64,000 nt of DNA from Devosia indica (GCF_003056405.1 NZ_PYVZ01000017.1:1-64000); one strand, 5' to 3'; shown: positions 7,875 through 17,408, counted from the first letter of the stretch. Numbers and translations: made by a program. Notes: generated by a model from the sequence alone, not told the origin.

Positions 7875-7967
7875 ATGACTATGCGCAAGACCCAGATCGC
7901 CCTCACCGTCATGTTCTTCTCCTCGCTCGGCCTGCTGTTTGCGGCCTATGCGTCCGTACCAGTCTGA
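7875..7967 (+). CDS. Small single-span membrane peptide (30 aa)
   Basis: An ATG preceded by GCAGGA opens a 30-codon frame encoding two positive residues (RK), a hydrophobic span (ALTVMFFSSLGLLFAAYA) and a short polar end. An alternative ATG lies six bases further in. The peptide looks like a small membrane protein rather than a cleaved signal. It sits 49 bases after purS on the same strand. No homologue is recalled, and translation needs proof. Confidence 0.4.
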   Translation: MTMRKTQIALTVMFFSSLGLLFAAYASVPV

Positions 7968-8088
7968 TTGGTTTTTAGCCAAATCCTTACCCATTAAGCA
8001 TTTTCCTTAAGCCTGCCATCACGCATTGATGGGGCTGAAAGGCGCTTGCCGCTATGGTGCCGCATCAATAATGCGGAGGCGCGGCAAG

Positions 8089-9156
8089 ATGGGCGAAAAA
8101 ACCAGGCTCGACTGGGTGGACATGGCCAAGGGTCTGTCCATTTTCCTGGTGGTGACCATGTATTGCGCCGCCAGTGTGGGCGAAGATACCGGCCAGACCG
8201 GCTTCCTGCACTGGACCATTGCCTTTGCCACGCCCTTCCGCATGCCGGAATTCTTCCTGCTTTCGGGCCTGTTTCTCACCCAGGTGATCGAACGCCCCTG
8301 GCGGGCGTTCGCTGATCGCCGCGTTGTGCATTACGCCTATTTCTACGCGCTCTGGGCGGTCATCCACATTCTGTTCAAGGAGGCGCTGATCGGGCGCGAT
8401 CCGACAGGCGCGGCCGCATCGCTCGCGCTGGCAGCGGTCGAGCCCTATGGCGTGTTGTGGTTCATCTACATGCTCGCCGTGTTCGGGCTGGTTGCCAAGT
8501 TCCTGCATGAGGTCAAGGCGCCGCAATGGGGGGCGCTGGCCGTGGCGGCCATATTGCAGATGGCGAGCATCCACACCGGCAGCTATCTCGTGGACCAGTT
8601 TGCCGAGTATTTCGTCTATTTCTACGCCGGAGCCATCTTTGCGCCGCGCCTGTTTGCCCTGGCCGACTGGACAGCTTCTCATGTCCCGGCTGCACTTGGC
8701 GTGTTGCTGGTCTGGGCGGTCGTCAATGCGGTCATGGTATTTTCGCCCGGCTTCCGCATGGACCCGGTGCATATCGAAATGGGCTGGGGCGCCCTGCCCG
8801 GCATCCACCTGATCCTGGCACTGGCCGGAGCGGCGGCGATCTGCATGGTGGCCGCATTGCTCACGTGCCTGCCCGCCATGGACTGGCTGCGCTGGATGGG
8901 CGGCAAATCGCTGGTGATCTATGTCGCGTTCGTGCTGCCCATGGGCATTGCCCGCATCGTCCTGTTGCGGCTGGGCATTGAAGAGCCCAATGTGCTGAGC
9001 CTGCTCACCATGGCAGTGGCGATTGTCTCGCCGCTGGTGTTGTGGTGGATCGTGCAGAAGATCGGCTTTGGCAAATTCCTGTTCGAGCGGCCGGGCTGGG
9101 CGCATCTGCCAGGCGGCCGTGTGCGGCCGGCCACAAACACAGCCCCAGCGGAATAA
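8089..9156 (+). CDS. Acyltransferase 3 / OpgC-like membrane protein
   Basis: The 355-residue polytopic protein begins with the acyltransferase-3 pattern RLDWVDMAKGLSIFLVV and a PEFFLLSGLFL second helix. About ten membrane segments follow. Relatives transfer acyl or succinyl groups to polysaccharides, periplasmic glucans or antibiotics; the acceptor here is unknown. GGAGG at 8075-8079 supports ATG 8089 rather than the upstream in-frame ATGs. The C-terminal tail is cytoplasmic and proline-rich. The bidirectional terminator directly after the stop ends this unit. Confidence 0.85.
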   Translation: MGEKTRLDWVDMAKGLSIFLVVTMYCAASVGEDTGQTGFLHWTIAFATPFRMPEFFLLSGLFLTQVIERPWRAFADRRVVHYAYFYALWAVIHILFKEALIGRDPTGAAASLALAAVEPYGVLWFIYMLAVFGLVAKFLHEVKAPQWGALAVAAILQMASIHTGSYLVDQFAEYFVYFYAGAIFAPRLFALADWTASHVPAALGVLLVWAVVNAVMVFSPGFRMDPVHIEMGWGALPGIHLILALAGAAAICMVAALLTCLPAMDWLRWMGGKSLVIYVAFVLPMGIARIVLLRLGIEEPNVLSLLTMAVAIVSPLVLWWIVQKIGFGKFLFERPGWAHLPGGRVRPATNTAPAE

Positions 9157-9158
9157 GA

Positions 9159-9188
9159 AAAAGGCCGGTTCAGAACCGGCCCTTTTTC
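9159..9188. terminator. Bidirectional terminator
   Basis: A perfect nine-base stem GGCCGGTTC/GAACCGGCC with a one-base centre is flanked by AAAAA on the left and TTTTT on the right. It can end both the acyltransferase transcript and the small convergent gene. Confidence 0.85.
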
Positions 9189-9202
9189 TGGTTTGCTGCC
9201 GA

Positions 9203-9361
9203 TCAATCCGGCGCCTTGAAGATGGACGGCACGATCGGCCGCACGCGCGGCAGCTTGACCGGCCGCTTTTGCGGTTTCATGTCGCTGGCCAGATGCGGCT
9301 TGCCATCCTCGCCACGGATCGTCATCGGCTTGGTCGCGGACGGCGGGGTCTGCGTCTGCAT
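9203..9361 (-). CDS. Small basic hypothetical protein
   Basis: The 52-residue product is rich in proline and lysine/arginine (KPQKRPVKLPRVRPIVP) and has no membrane segment. GGGAGGA six bases before the ATG at 9361 supports this start over the upstream ATG at 9385. The terminator hairpin follows immediately. I know of no characterised relative; it may be a lineage-specific nucleic-acid or protein-binding peptide. Confidence 0.6.
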   Translation of the reverse strand: MQTQTPPSATKPMTIRGEDGKPHLASDMKPQKRPVKLPRVRPIVPSIFKAPD

Positions 9362-9536
9362 GCTCACTCCTCCCAATGTTGCCATGCTGTTCTAACGCCC
9401 CACATGTGGCAAGGTTCCACCCAATCGCCACATTCCCCGGGCATTTCGCCACTCGCCTGCGCGCAGGCTCTTGCCTTTTCGGACAAGAGACACCACAAGG
9501 GCCTCGCGCATCCCTGACAGATATAAGGATTGACCG

Positions 9537-10205
9537 ATGAAGGCCGCCGTCATCGTGTTTCCGGGCCTCAATCGTGACCGCGACATGATCGCGGCGCTGA
9601 CCAAGATCGGGGGCGAAAAGCCGGCCGTGGTCTGGCATCAGGATGCCGACATTCCCGAGGCCGACCTGATCGTGATCCCCGGCGGCTTCTCTTATGGCGA
9701 CTATCTGCGCTGCGGCGCCATTGCGGCCCGCTCGCCCATCATGGACAGACTGCGTGAGCGCGCCGCCAAGGGCACCAGGGTGCTCGGCGTCTGCAATGGA
9801 TTCCAGATCCTGATCGAGGCCGGGCTGCTGCCGGGTGCGCTGATGCGCAATAATTCGCTCAAATTCGTCTGCCGCGAGGTCAAGCTCGAGGTCACCAATG
9901 CCGAGACCGACTTCACCCGCGGCTACACCAAGGGCCAGATCATCCGCTGCCCGGTGGCCCATCATGATGGCAATTACTTCGCCGACGCCGAGACCCTGAA
10001 TCAGCTCGAAGGCGACGGGCGCATAGCCTTCCGCTATGCCGAGGGCACCAATCCCAATGGCTCGATCAACGACATCGCCGGCATCCTGAACGAACAAAAG
10101 AACGTGCTCGGCCTGATGCCGCATCCGGAAAACCTCATCGAACGCGCCCATGGTGGCGATGATGGGCGCGCCTTGTTCGCTGCGGCACTCAAGCAGGTGG
10201 CATGA
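9537..10205 (+). CDS. purQ: FGAM synthase glutaminase subunit PurQ
   Basis: PurQ hydrolyses glutamine and delivers ammonia to PurL for conversion of FGAR to FGAM. The 222-residue class I glutamine amidotransferase has the oxyanion loop [11 protein letters not shown], the nucleophile Cys86 in GVCNGFQ and the His/Glu pair in LMPHPENL. All catalytic residues are present. It overlaps the following membrane-protein gene by four bases (ATGA). Confidence 0.97.
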   Translation: MKAAVIVFPGLNRDRDMIAALTKIGGEKPAVVWHQDADIPEADLIVIPGGFSYGDYLRCGAIAARSPIMDRLRERAAKGTRVLGVCNGFQILIEAGLLPGALMRNNSLKFVCREVKLEVTNAETDFTRGYTKGQIIRCPVAHHDGNYFADAETLNQLEGDGRIAFRYAEGTNPNGSINDIAGILNEQKNVLGLMPHPENLIERAHGGDDGRALFAAALKQVA

Positions 10206-10846
10206 ACCAGTCGATGCTGAACCGCGCGCTGACATGGACGGGCCTTGTTCTCGGGCTCGTCGCGCTCGGCCTGCAGTTCTCCATCTCCATTCCGGCCTAT
10301 ATGGCCAATGGCATGGGCCTGCCCGAAGCGCTGGTGCAGTTCTTCAGCTTCTTCACCATTCTGACCAATATCGCGATCACGCTGATCTATCTGTCGGCGC
10401 TGGCCGATTCGTCCTGGCTCAACTGGTTCCGCGCGCCGAAGACGCGAGCGATGATGACCGGGGTGATGCTGCTGGTGATGATTTTCTATCACGTGCTGCT
10501 GCGCCCGATCTGGCAGCCCGAGGGGCTGTTCCTGGTCTGTGATTACCTGTTGCACTATGCTGCGCCGATCCTGTTCGCACTGTGGTGGGGCGTGACGCAG
10601 AAGCATGGGACAATCGACTATGCCGATGCGCCGGTCATGCTGGTGCCGCCGCTGATCTATCTCGCCTATGTCATGGCGCGCGGCGCGCTCACCAATGCTT
10701 ATCCCTACCCGACGCTCAACGCCTTTGAACTGGGCTATGGACAGGTCGCGCTCAACGTCGTGATGGTGGCGTTGGGCCTTTCCATTCTCTATCTGATCAC
10801 CATCGGCATTGACCGCGCGCTGGCGCGGCGCCTGGCCACTTCCTGA
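10202..10846 (+). CDS. Pr6Pr-family six-helix membrane protein
   Basis: The 214-residue protein has six predicted membrane helices and the Pr6Pr/FAR-17a-like pattern [11 protein letters not shown] and [10 protein letters not shown] plus [12 protein letters not shown], with conserved polar residues within helices. The family is poorly characterised; distant eukaryotic relatives (AIG1/ADTRP) hydrolyse fatty-acid esters of hydroxy fatty acids, which cannot be transferred here without evidence. It is translationally coupled to purQ and followed 22 bases later by purL, so it is an insertion into the FGAM synthase operon. Confidence 0.82.
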   Translation: MNQSMLNRALTWTGLVLGLVALGLQFSISIPAYMANGMGLPEALVQFFSFFTILTNIAITLIYLSALADSSWLNWFRAPKTRAMMTGVMLLVMIFYHVLLRPIWQPEGLFLVCDYLLHYAAPILFALWWGVTQKHGTIDYADAPVMLVPPLIYLAYVMARGALTNAYPYPTLNAFELGYGQVALNVVMVALGLSILYLITIGIDRALARRLATS

Positions 10847-10868
10847 TCCCTCCCGCAGGACCTTTTCG

Positions 10869-13106
10869 ATGACTCTTCGCAACGACATCGCCATTACCCC
10901 CGACCTGGTCGCCAGCCATGGGCTCAAGCCCGACGAGTATCAGAAGATCCTCGACCTGATCGGCCGCGAGCCGAGCTATACCGAGCTGGGCATCTTCTCG
11001 GCGATGTGGAACGAGCACTGCTCCTACAAGAGCTCGAAAAAGTGGCTGCGCACCCTGCCCACCAAGGGGCCGCGCGTGATCCAGGGGCCGGGCGAGAATG
11101 CCGGCGTCGTCGATATCGGCGACGGGCAGGCCGTGGTGTTCAAGATGGAATCCCACAACCACCCAAGCTATATCGAGCCCTATCAGGGGGCCGCGACCGG
11201 CGTGGGCGGCATTCTGCGCGACGTCTTCACCATGGGCGCGCGGCCCGTGGCGGCGATGAATGCGCTGCGCTTCGGCGCGCCGGACCATGAAAAGACCCGG
11301 CACCTGGTGAGTGGCGTGGTGGCCGGCGTCGGTGGCTATGGCAACAGCTTCGGCGTGCCGACTGTGGGCGGCGAGGTTGAGTTCGACGCCCGCTACAATG
11401 GCAACAACCTGGTCAACGCCTTCGCGGCGGGCCTGGCCGACACCGACAAGATTTTCTATTCCGAAGCCAAGGGCGTCGGCCTGCCCGTGGTGTATCTGGG
11501 TGCCAAGACCGGCCGCGACGGCGTCGGTGGCGCCACCATGGCCTCGGCCGAATTCGGCGATGATATCGAGGAAAAGCGCCCCACCGTGCAGGTTGGCGAC
11601 CCCTTCACCGAAAAGCGCCTGCTCGAAGCGTGCCTCGAACTGATGCAGACCGGCGCGGTGATCGCCATTCAGGACATGGGTGCGGCGGGGCTGACCTGTT
11701 CGGCGGTGGAAATGGGCGCCAAGGGCGACCTCGGCATCGAGCTTGATCTCGACAAGGTGCCGGTCCGCGAGGAGCGCATGACCGCCTATGAAATGATGCT
11801 GAGCGAAAGCCAGGAGCGCATGCTCATGGTGCTGCATCCCGAAAAGGAAGCAGCAGCGCGCAAGGTGTTCGAAAAGTGGGAACTGGACTTTGCCACCGTC
11901 GGCAAGACCACCGACGATCTGCGGTTCCGCGTTCTCTGGCAGGGCGATGAAGTCGCCAATCTGCCAATCAAGGAACTGGGCGACGAAGCCCCCGAATATG
12001 ACCGCCCCTGGGTAGAACCCAAGATCCCGGCGCCGCTCGCCAGGGATGACGTGCCGCAGATGGATGTGGCCGAGGCGCTGCTGGCGCTGGTGGGCGGACA
12101 TCAATGCTCGTCGCGCCGCTGGGTCTATGAGCAGTATGACACGCTGATCCAGGGCAATACCATGCAGCGCCCCGGGGGCGATGCCGGGGTGATCCGCGTC
12201 GACGGGCATGAGACCAAGGGCCTCGCCTTCTCCTCGGACGTCAATCCGCGCTATTGCGAAGCCAACCCGTTTGAAGGCGGCAAGCAGGCCGTGGCCGAGT
12301 GCTGGCGTAACCTGACAGCGACCGGTGCCGAGCCGCTGGCGGCGACCGACAACCTCAATTTCGGTAATCCCGAACGCCCCGAGATCATGGGCCAGCTCGT
12401 CAAGGCCATCGAAGGCATTGGCGAAGCGTGCCGGGTGCTGGAATTCCCGATCGTTTCGGGCAATGTCAGCCTCTACAACGAAACCAATGGCCGCGGCATC
12501 CTGCCGACCCCGACCATTGGCGGCGTTGGCCTGCTGCCCGAATGGACCCAGAGCGTCGGCATCGGCTTTGTCGCAGAGAACCAGCCGATCCTGTTGATCG
12601 GCGGGCCCGCCGAGCGCGGCACGCATCTGGGACAGTCGATCTATCTGCGCGACCTGTTCGACCGCCGCGATGGCGATGCGCCGCATGTCGATTTGGCGGC
12701 AGAAAAGAAGACCGGCGATTTCGTGCGCAAGCTGATCCGCTCGGGCGTTGCCACCGCTTGCCACGACCTTTCCGATGGCGGGCTGGGCGTCGCCCTGGCC
12801 GAAATGGCCATGGCCGGTGACATGGGCGCCACCGTGACCGATGTCGAGGGCAATGACCCGGTCCTGACTTTCTTCGGAGAGGATCAGGGCCGCTATCTGG
12901 TGACCCTCAATCTCGACCCGCAGGGACCCGAAATTGTAGCACTATGGAAAGAGGCCGAGGCACAGGGCATCTTCGCCCCCTGGATCGGCAGCACGGGCGG
13001 CACAACGCTGACCCTGGGCGGGGCAAAGCCGGTTTCGGTCGCCACGCTCAAGGCCGCGCATGAAAGCTGGTTCCCCAGCTTCATGGCGGGCGAACCCAGC
13101 CACTAG
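10869..13106 (+). CDS. purL: FGAM synthase large subunit PurL
   Basis: PurL carries out the ATP-dependent amidation of FGAR using ammonia from PurQ. At 745 residues it is the small type that needs separate PurS and PurQ, both encoded just upstream. Recognisable pieces include the N-terminal [14 protein letters not shown], the ESHNHPS ATP/metal loop and the repeated GGxG elements of the two AIRS-type domains ([31 protein letters not shown]). The start at 10869 matches the family. Confidence 0.97.
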   Translation: MTLRNDIAITPDLVASHGLKPDEYQKILDLIGREPSYTELGIFSAMWNEHCSYKSSKKWLRTLPTKGPRVIQGPGENAGVVDIGDGQAVVFKMESHNHPSYIEPYQGAATGVGGILRDVFTMGARPVAAMNALRFGAPDHEKTRHLVSGVVAGVGGYGNSFGVPTVGGEVEFDARYNGNNLVNAFAAGLADTDKIFYSEAKGVGLPVVYLGAKTGRDGVGGATMASAEFGDDIEEKRPTVQVGDPFTEKRLLEACLELMQTGAVIAIQDMGAAGLTCSAVEMGAKGDLGIELDLDKVPVREERMTAYEMMLSESQERMLMVLHPEKEAAARKVFEKWELDFATVGKTTDDLRFRVLWQGDEVANLPIKELGDEAPEYDRPWVEPKIPAPLARDDVPQMDVAEALLALVGGHQCSSRRWVYEQYDTLIQGNTMQRPGGDAGVIRVDGHETKGLAFSSDVNPRYCEANPFEGGKQAVAECWRNLTATGAEPLAATDNLNFGNPERPEIMGQLVKAIEGIGEACRVLEFPIVSGNVSLYNETNGRGILPTPTIGGVGLLPEWTQSVGIGFVAENQPILLIGGPAERGTHLGQSIYLRDLFDRRDGDAPHVDLAAEKKTGDFVRKLIRSGVATACHDLSDGGLGVALAEMAMAGDMGATVTDVEGNDPVLTFFGEDQGRYLVTLNLDPQGPEIVALWKEAEAQGIFAPWIGSTGGTTLTLGGAKPVSVATLKAAHESWFPSFMAGEPSH

Positions 13107-13184
13107 GCCGGTCCGCCATATCATCGCCTTTGTTTGGGTTGCTTTGCTTCCCTCGGTAGAGGCGTGGTTCAACAGGAGCAGACC

Positions 13185-13781
13185 ATGAAGCACATATCGG
13201 TGGCGGCACTTGCAACCCTGAGCCTCGTCCTTGCTCCGAGCCTTGCCGCGGCGCAGAGCGTCAATGTCACGCGCTCCATTCTGCCCACCCTGCCCTATAC
13301 CGTGATCTACCCCGAAGGCATGGTCGCAAGCGGCGGCGGTGGTGACCCGCTGACCATCAATCACCCCGAGGCGCCGCTGCAATGTGACCTGACCGTTGTT
13401 CCGGTCGAGGACACCGGCTGGACCGCCGAGGCGGCGCTGGGCGCACTGGACGATGCCGAAGTGGCCGCGTCGTGGTCCGAAATCATGCCCGGCTTTGCCT
13501 TGGGCAATAAAGGCACCACGCCCTATCAGGACGCCACAGCGCTGATCTATGACGGCTCAAGCCCGGAATCGAGCATGGGCGTGCCATTGACCGTGGTGCA
13601 CACCGAAACGGTCTCCAATGGCCGGGGCTATGTGCTCGATTGCCTCTATGCCACAGCCGAAGCGGCACAGGCCCGGCCCATCGTTGACTTCATCATTGCC
13701 AACTTCGCCACGCGCTCGGACGCCGGATGCTGCATTGGCGCCGAGGTCGCGCCTGAAGAAGAGACGGCACCGGCGCAATAG
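13185..13781 (+). CDS. Secreted hypothetical protein
   Basis: The 198-residue product begins with a clear signal peptide (KH, hydrophobic core, cleavage after SLAAA-QS). The mature part is mixed alpha/beta with several cysteines (Cys near QCDLTV and DCLYATA, and a CC pair at the end), so periplasmic disulfides are likely. AGGAG precedes the ATG at 13185; the longer upstream frame lacks a signal peptide. I do not recognise the family. It stands alone between purL and bolA with a hairpin after its stop. Confidence 0.7.
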   Translation: MKHISVAALATLSLVLAPSLAAAQSVNVTRSILPTLPYTVIYPEGMVASGGGGDPLTINHPEAPLQCDLTVVPVEDTGWTAEAALGALDDAEVAASWSEIMPGFALGNKGTTPYQDATALIYDGSSPESSMGVPLTVVHTETVSNGRGYVLDCLYATAEAAQARPIVDFIIANFATRSDAGCCIGAEVAPEEETAPAQ

Positions 13782-13804
13782 GACCGGTTGAAGCCGGTCT
13801 TTGT
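13782..13804 (+). terminator. Possible terminator
   Basis: GACCGG and CCGGTC form a short stem with a TTGAAG loop, followed by TTTG. It is adjacent to the stop codon of the secreted protein. Confidence 0.5.
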
Positions 13805-13872
13805 GCATGCCATATCAATGACATCGGCGTCGGCCCCAGCCACGCCTCAGTCAGATCAGCGGGAGAGTGCAC

Positions 13873-14106
13873 ATGGCCATGGACGCAAGCGAAATCGAGC
13901 GCCGCATCAAGGCCGCCCTGCCCGATGCGGAAATCGAAATCCGCGACCTTGCCGGAGACGGAGACCACTGGGCCGCCTCGGTGAAATCCGAGCAGTTCCG
14001 CGGCAAGACCCGCGTGCAGCAGCACAAGATGGTCTATGACAGCCTGCAGGGCGACATGGGCGGCGCGCTGCACGCCCTGGCCTTGCAGACCAGCGTTCCG
14101 GACTGA
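13873..14106 (+). CDS. BolA/IbaG-family protein
   Basis: The 77-residue protein is a short BolA-like domain. It has the AEIEIRDLAGDGDHWAASV strand-turn-strand with the C-terminal histidine, VQQHKMVYDSL, the conserved family helix. BolA-type proteins pair with monothiol glutaredoxins to bind Fe-S clusters. grxD lies 1.4 kb downstream on the same strand, with three small genes between them. Starts at 13867 (GTG), 13873 or 13879 are possible; GGGAGAG placement favours 13873. Confidence 0.9.
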   Translation: MAMDASEIERRIKAALPDAEIEIRDLAGDGDHWAASVKSEQFRGKTRVQQHKMVYDSLQGDMGGALHALALQTSVPD

Positions 14107-14110
14107 CCGC

Positions 14111-14422
14111 GTGTCGGGGTTGCGCGACTCGCTCGACCTGATCCGCATGGTGCGGCCCGAGGCCGGCACCGCAGCCATCGACCATGAAATCCAGGCGGAA
14201 CGCGCCAACTCGCTGAGCGCGGCCGAACGCCGTGTCATCAAGGCCATCGCCGGCCTGAAGACGGGCGATGATCGCGAATACTGGCTGGCCGAAGCGCGCG
14301 AGGCGGTCTGGGGCTATTTCGTCCAGCGCGAACTGATCGGCTTTCGCCGCCACACCGAAGTCATTGCGGATCTGGGCATTCCGGGCGAAGTGCTGAATGG
14401 GCTGGGGGCAAGGCCGAAATGA
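14111..14422 (+). CDS. DUF6665-like conserved hypothetical protein
   Basis: The 103-residue protein is probably all-helical and cytoplasmic (RDSLDLIRMV, AGTAAIDHEIQAERA, REYWLAEAREAVWGYFVQRE). It resembles the DUF6665 group found in Hyphomicrobiales; that name is from memory and less certain than the gene call. Translation most likely begins at GTG 14111, four bases after the bolA stop. Its stop overlaps the HIT gene start (ATGA). Function unknown. Confidence 0.7.
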   Translation: MSGLRDSLDLIRMVRPEAGTAAIDHEIQAERANSLSAAERRVIKAIAGLKTGDDREYWLAEAREAVWGYFVQRELIGFRRHTEVIADLGIPGEVLNGLGARPK

Positions 14423-14814
14423 CCGGTGCCGTGCCGGACTGCCGGTTCCGCCTGAGCAATAGGCTGATCGAGGACGGTCCGGTTCACGAAACCGGCCAAT
14501 TCTACGTGCTGATGAGCAATGATAATCAATTGCCCGGGGCCGCATTGGTCATTCCCAAGCGCCACAGCGCCAACCCGTTCGAAATGAACGCAGACGAATG
14601 GAGCGACCTGCCAAACGCCCTGGCAGCCGCGCGGGAGAGCCTGGAAAAGTTCACGCCCGCCGGGTTCACGCTTGGCTGGAATGTGGGCCCGGTGGCCGGG
14701 CAGACCGTTGGCCATACGCATTTGCATGTTATCGCGCGATATGAGGACGATCCCATGGCCGGACGCGGCATCAGACATCCGCTGAAACGCGCTCATCAGG
14801 TTCAGAACGCATGA
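14419..14814 (+). CDS. HIT-family protein
   Basis: The 131-residue protein is a histidine-triad nucleotide hydrolase or transferase. It has the active-site motif HTHLHV at residues 99-104 (HxHxH) preceded by WNVGPVAGQTVGH, the canonical family context. Members cleave AMP or other NMP groups from small substrates; the substrate here is not evident. It overlaps the genes on both sides by four bases, so it lies inside an operon running from bolA to the HAD gene. Confidence 0.93.
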   Translation: MTGAVPDCRFRLSNRLIEDGPVHETGQFYVLMSNDNQLPGAALVIPKRHSANPFEMNADEWSDLPNALAAARESLEKFTPAGFTLGWNVGPVAGQTVGHTHLHVIARYEDDPMAGRGIRHPLKRAHQVQNA

Positions 14815-15437
14815 CCCGCGCTGTTCTGTTCGACGTCGATGGCGTGCTGATCAACGGCTATCATTCCAATCCAGAGCGGGAGGTGCCCTGGGACAAAGAC
14901 ATACTGGCCGACACCGGGGTCGACCCGGATCGCTTTCGAAAAGAGTTCATCTTCGACATCTTCATCAAAAAGGTGATCGTTGGCGAAATGGCCTTGATGG
15001 ACGCGCTGGAAAAGCGCCTGCCCGCATTGGGCTATAGCGGAAGCCCGATGGCCTTCGCGCGCTATTGGCTGGAAAAGGATTCCAATCTCAACCAGCCTGT
15101 GCTCGACATCGTCAGCAAGCTGCGCGCGGCGGGCGATTGCCGGCTCTATATCGCCACCAATCAGGAGCATATGCGGGCAAACTGGCTCTGGTCCGTGCTC
15201 AAGCTCGGCGATCTGTTCGACGACATTTTCTATTCGGCCCGCATTGGTACCCGTAAACCGGATCCGCGCTACTACCAGTTTATCGCTGACAGGATCGGGC
15301 CGAGCACCGAGCCGCCTCTGTTTTTCGATGACACCGAGGCGGTGGTGTTCGGCGCGCGCAAGGCGGGCTGGGAGGCGGTCCAGTTCGACACGATAGACGA
15401 CCTGACCAATCACCCATGGGTGAAAGCGCGGCTCTAG
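14811..15437 (+). CDS. HAD-superfamily hydrolase
   Basis: The 208-residue protein is a HAD subfamily IA phosphatase-like enzyme. Motif I is LFDVDGVL with nucleophile Asp8 and general acid Asp10, motif II is in IATNQE, the motif III lysine is in GTRKPDPRYY, and motif IV is LFFDDTEA. All four motifs are intact, so it should be active. A cap domain lies between motifs I and II. The substrate is unknown. It ends the coupled bolA-DUF6665-HIT-HAD series; grxD starts 94 bases later. Confidence 0.92.
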   Translation: MTRAVLFDVDGVLINGYHSNPEREVPWDKDILADTGVDPDRFRKEFIFDIFIKKVIVGEMALMDALEKRLPALGYSGSPMAFARYWLEKDSNLNQPVLDIVSKLRAAGDCRLYIATNQEHMRANWLWSVLKLGDLFDDIFYSARIGTRKPDPRYYQFIADRIGPSTEPPLFFDDTEAVVFGARKAGWEAVQFDTIDDLTNHPWVKARL

Positions 15438-15531
15438 CCGGGCGCCCCACTCGACAGCAAAGCCCGCCTGTCCTATTTAGAACCCAGCTTTAACCGGCCC
15501 TTGAACCCGGACTTTTCGAAAGGCTCCTCCC

Positions 15532-15867
15532 ATGACCGACATCAACGCCTTTATCGACGACAAGGTGAAGAACAACGACGTGTTCCTGTTTATGAAAGGC
15601 TCGCCGGACTTTCCCCAGTGCGGCTTTTCCGGTCAGGTCGTGCAGATCCTGAACTATCTCGGCGTCGATTATTCCAGCGCCAATGTGCTTGAAAGCGACG
15701 AACTGCGCGACGGCATCAAGGCCTATACCAACTGGCCGACCATCCCCCAGCTCTATGTGAAGGGCGAGTTCGTCGGCGGCGCCGATATCGTGCGCGAGAT
15801 GTTCCAGTCGGGCGAATTGCAGACCCATTTCCAGCAGGCCGGCCTCGAGGTCAAGCAGAGCGCCTGA
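15532..15867 (+). CDS. grxD: Monothiol glutaredoxin Grx4
   Basis: The 111-residue protein has the monothiol active site CGFS (Cys30) in PQCGFSGQ and the glutathione-binding [19 protein letters not shown] stretch. Proteins of this class carry and transfer [2Fe-2S] clusters with glutathione, usually with a BolA-type partner such as the one encoded 1.4 kb upstream. An own leader separates it from the HAD gene, and a strong terminator follows. Confidence 0.96.
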   Translation: MTDINAFIDDKVKNNDVFLFMKGSPDFPQCGFSGQVVQILNYLGVDYSSANVLESDELRDGIKAYTNWPTIPQLYVKGEFVGGADIVREMFQSGELQTHFQQAGLEVKQSA

Positions 15868-15894
15868 TCGCGTTCTGCACGGAATCAGTTTCGG

Positions 15895-15924
15895 AAGGCC
15901 CAGTCTTAACCGACTGGGCCTTTT
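15895..15924 (+). terminator. Rho-independent terminator of grxD
   Basis: GGCCCAGTC and GACTGGGCC form a perfect stem with a TTAACC loop, preceded by AA and followed by TTTT. Confidence 0.82.
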
Positions 15925-15949
15925 GTGGTTTTGAGCACGCATTGTTTCC

Positions 15950-15998
15950 AATTGGTGAGACGGACAACGCGCAAACACGCCCACATTCATCACCAATT
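15950..15998. promoter_or_regulatory. Spaced perfect inverted repeat upstream of an MFS gene
   Basis: AATTGGTGA at 15950-15958 is repeated inverted as TCACCAATT at 15990-15998. A second dyad, TTATC-N9-GATAA, lies at 16019-16037. Either could be an operator for the MFS gene that starts at 16084; no regulator is encoded next to it. Confidence 0.3.
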
Positions 15999-16083
15999 CT
16001 GATCACACCCATCAGCTATTATCGCTTTGCGTGATAAATAGCCGGGCGTAGATTGGCCGGACGATCGTTTCGAGACTCTCGCC

Positions 16084-17301
16084 ATGACCGCTGCCACAGT
16101 GCGCCCCGCCGTTCCCTTGCCGCTTGTGATTGTTGCAGGCTGCATTATCGCCGCCATCGGCTTTGGCACGCGCGGTTCGTTCGGCCTTTTCACCCTGCCG
16201 GTGACCGAGGATCTGGGTCTCAGTCGCGAGCAATGGGGCATGGCTATGGCCGTGCAGAACCTGGTCTGGGGCATTGCCCAGCCCTTTGCCGGCGGCATGG
16301 CCGACAAATATGGGAGCGGCCGCGTACTGGCTGTGGGCGGGCTCGTCTATGCGCTGGGTGTGCTGGGCATGGCCTTTTCGCCCGATACGCTGACCATGAC
16401 CCTGACGGCTGGCGTGGTGACCGGCGTCGGCATCGCCATTGCCTCCTTCGGCGTTGTCATGGCCGCCTTCGGGCGCGTGGTGCCGGCGGAAAAGCGCAGC
16501 TTTGTCTTCGGCATTGCAACCGCCGCCTCCTCGGCCGGGCAATTCATCTTCGCGCCGCTCGGCCAGGGCTTCATCTCCGCCTTTGGCTGGCAGATGGCGC
16601 TGGTCTGGATCGCCCTGATCCTGCTGCTGGTCATTCCCTTGTCCGCGGCACTGCGCGGCCGCACCGAGTCGGTGCCCGGCGAGGCCGATCTGCCCTTCAT
16701 GCAGGCCTTGTCGCGCGCCTGGGGTCATGGCTCCTACCGGCTGCTGGTGATCGGCTTTTTCGTCTGCGGCTTCCACCTGGCCTTCATCAATGTGCACATG
16801 CCCGCCTATCTGGTTCAGTGCGGCCTGTCGCCCGAAGTGGGGAGTTGGACGATTGCCGTGATCGGCCTGTTCAACATCGTCGGCTCCCTGCTCTCGGGCT
16901 GGCTAGGCAGCCGCCTGCCCAAGCAGATGCTGCTGGCCACGATCTATTTCCTGCGGGCGCTGTTGATTGCGGCCTTCCTGCTCATTCCAGTCAGCGAGGT
17001 GACGGCCTATGCCTTTGCCGCCGGCATGGGTCTGCTCTGGCTGTCCACCGTGCCGCTGACAGCGGGGCTGGTGACGCTGTTCTTCGGCCCGCGCTACATG
17101 GGCATGCTCTATGGCATCGCCTTCTTGAGCCACCAGATCGGGTCTTTCGTCGGCGTTTGGCTGGGCGGCGTGGTCTATGACCAGACCGGCGCCTATGACC
17201 TGGTGTGGTATCTGGGTATTCTGCTCGGCCTCGGTTCGGCCGCCATCCACATCCCGATCAACGAGCGCAGCGCGACCAATTTTGCCCTGAAATCGGCCTA
17301 G
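16084..17301 (+). CDS. MFS transporter (monocarboxylate-porter-like)
   Basis: The 405-residue protein has 12 predicted membrane helices and an MFS motif-A loop between helices 2 and 3 (GGMADKYGSGRVL). The first helix (GFGTRGSFGLFTLPV) and ordering resemble the oxalate/formate and monocarboxylate porter branch. The transported compound is not predictable. It is followed 107 bases later by a second MFS gene of a different branch, so the two are neighbours but not recent duplicates. Confidence 0.88.
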   Translation: MTAATVRPAVPLPLVIVAGCIIAAIGFGTRGSFGLFTLPVTEDLGLSREQWGMAMAVQNLVWGIAQPFAGGMADKYGSGRVLAVGGLVYALGVLGMAFSPDTLTMTLTAGVVTGVGIAIASFGVVMAAFGRVVPAEKRSFVFGIATAASSAGQFIFAPLGQGFISAFGWQMALVWIALILLLVIPLSAALRGRTESVPGEADLPFMQALSRAWGHGSYRLLVIGFFVCGFHLAFINVHMPAYLVQCGLSPEVGSWTIAVIGLFNIVGSLLSGWLGSRLPKQMLLATIYFLRALLIAAFLLIPVSEVTAYAFAAGMGLLWLSTVPLTAGLVTLFFGPRYMGMLYGIAFLSHQIGSFVGVWLGGVVYDQTGAYDLVWYLGILLGLGSAAIHIPINERSATNFALKSA

Positions 17302-17408
17302 CTATCCATCGGCTTTTGCCGATTGAAGGCTTGCCAAACCGGATCAACGGGTTCATGGTCCGCTCAATTCCTTCGGCCGTTTCCCTCCGGCTTTGACGAG
17401 TTTCAATC

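Noticed and set aside
7990-8025. TTAAG repeats between purS and the acyltransferase gene as a CtrA site
   Set aside because: The TTAA elements are nine bases apart (CATTAAGC...CCTTAAGC), not seven.
10797-12764. 655-codon minus-strand frame opposite purL
   Set aside because: It mirrors purL, has no family similarity and is a typical high-GC antisense frame.
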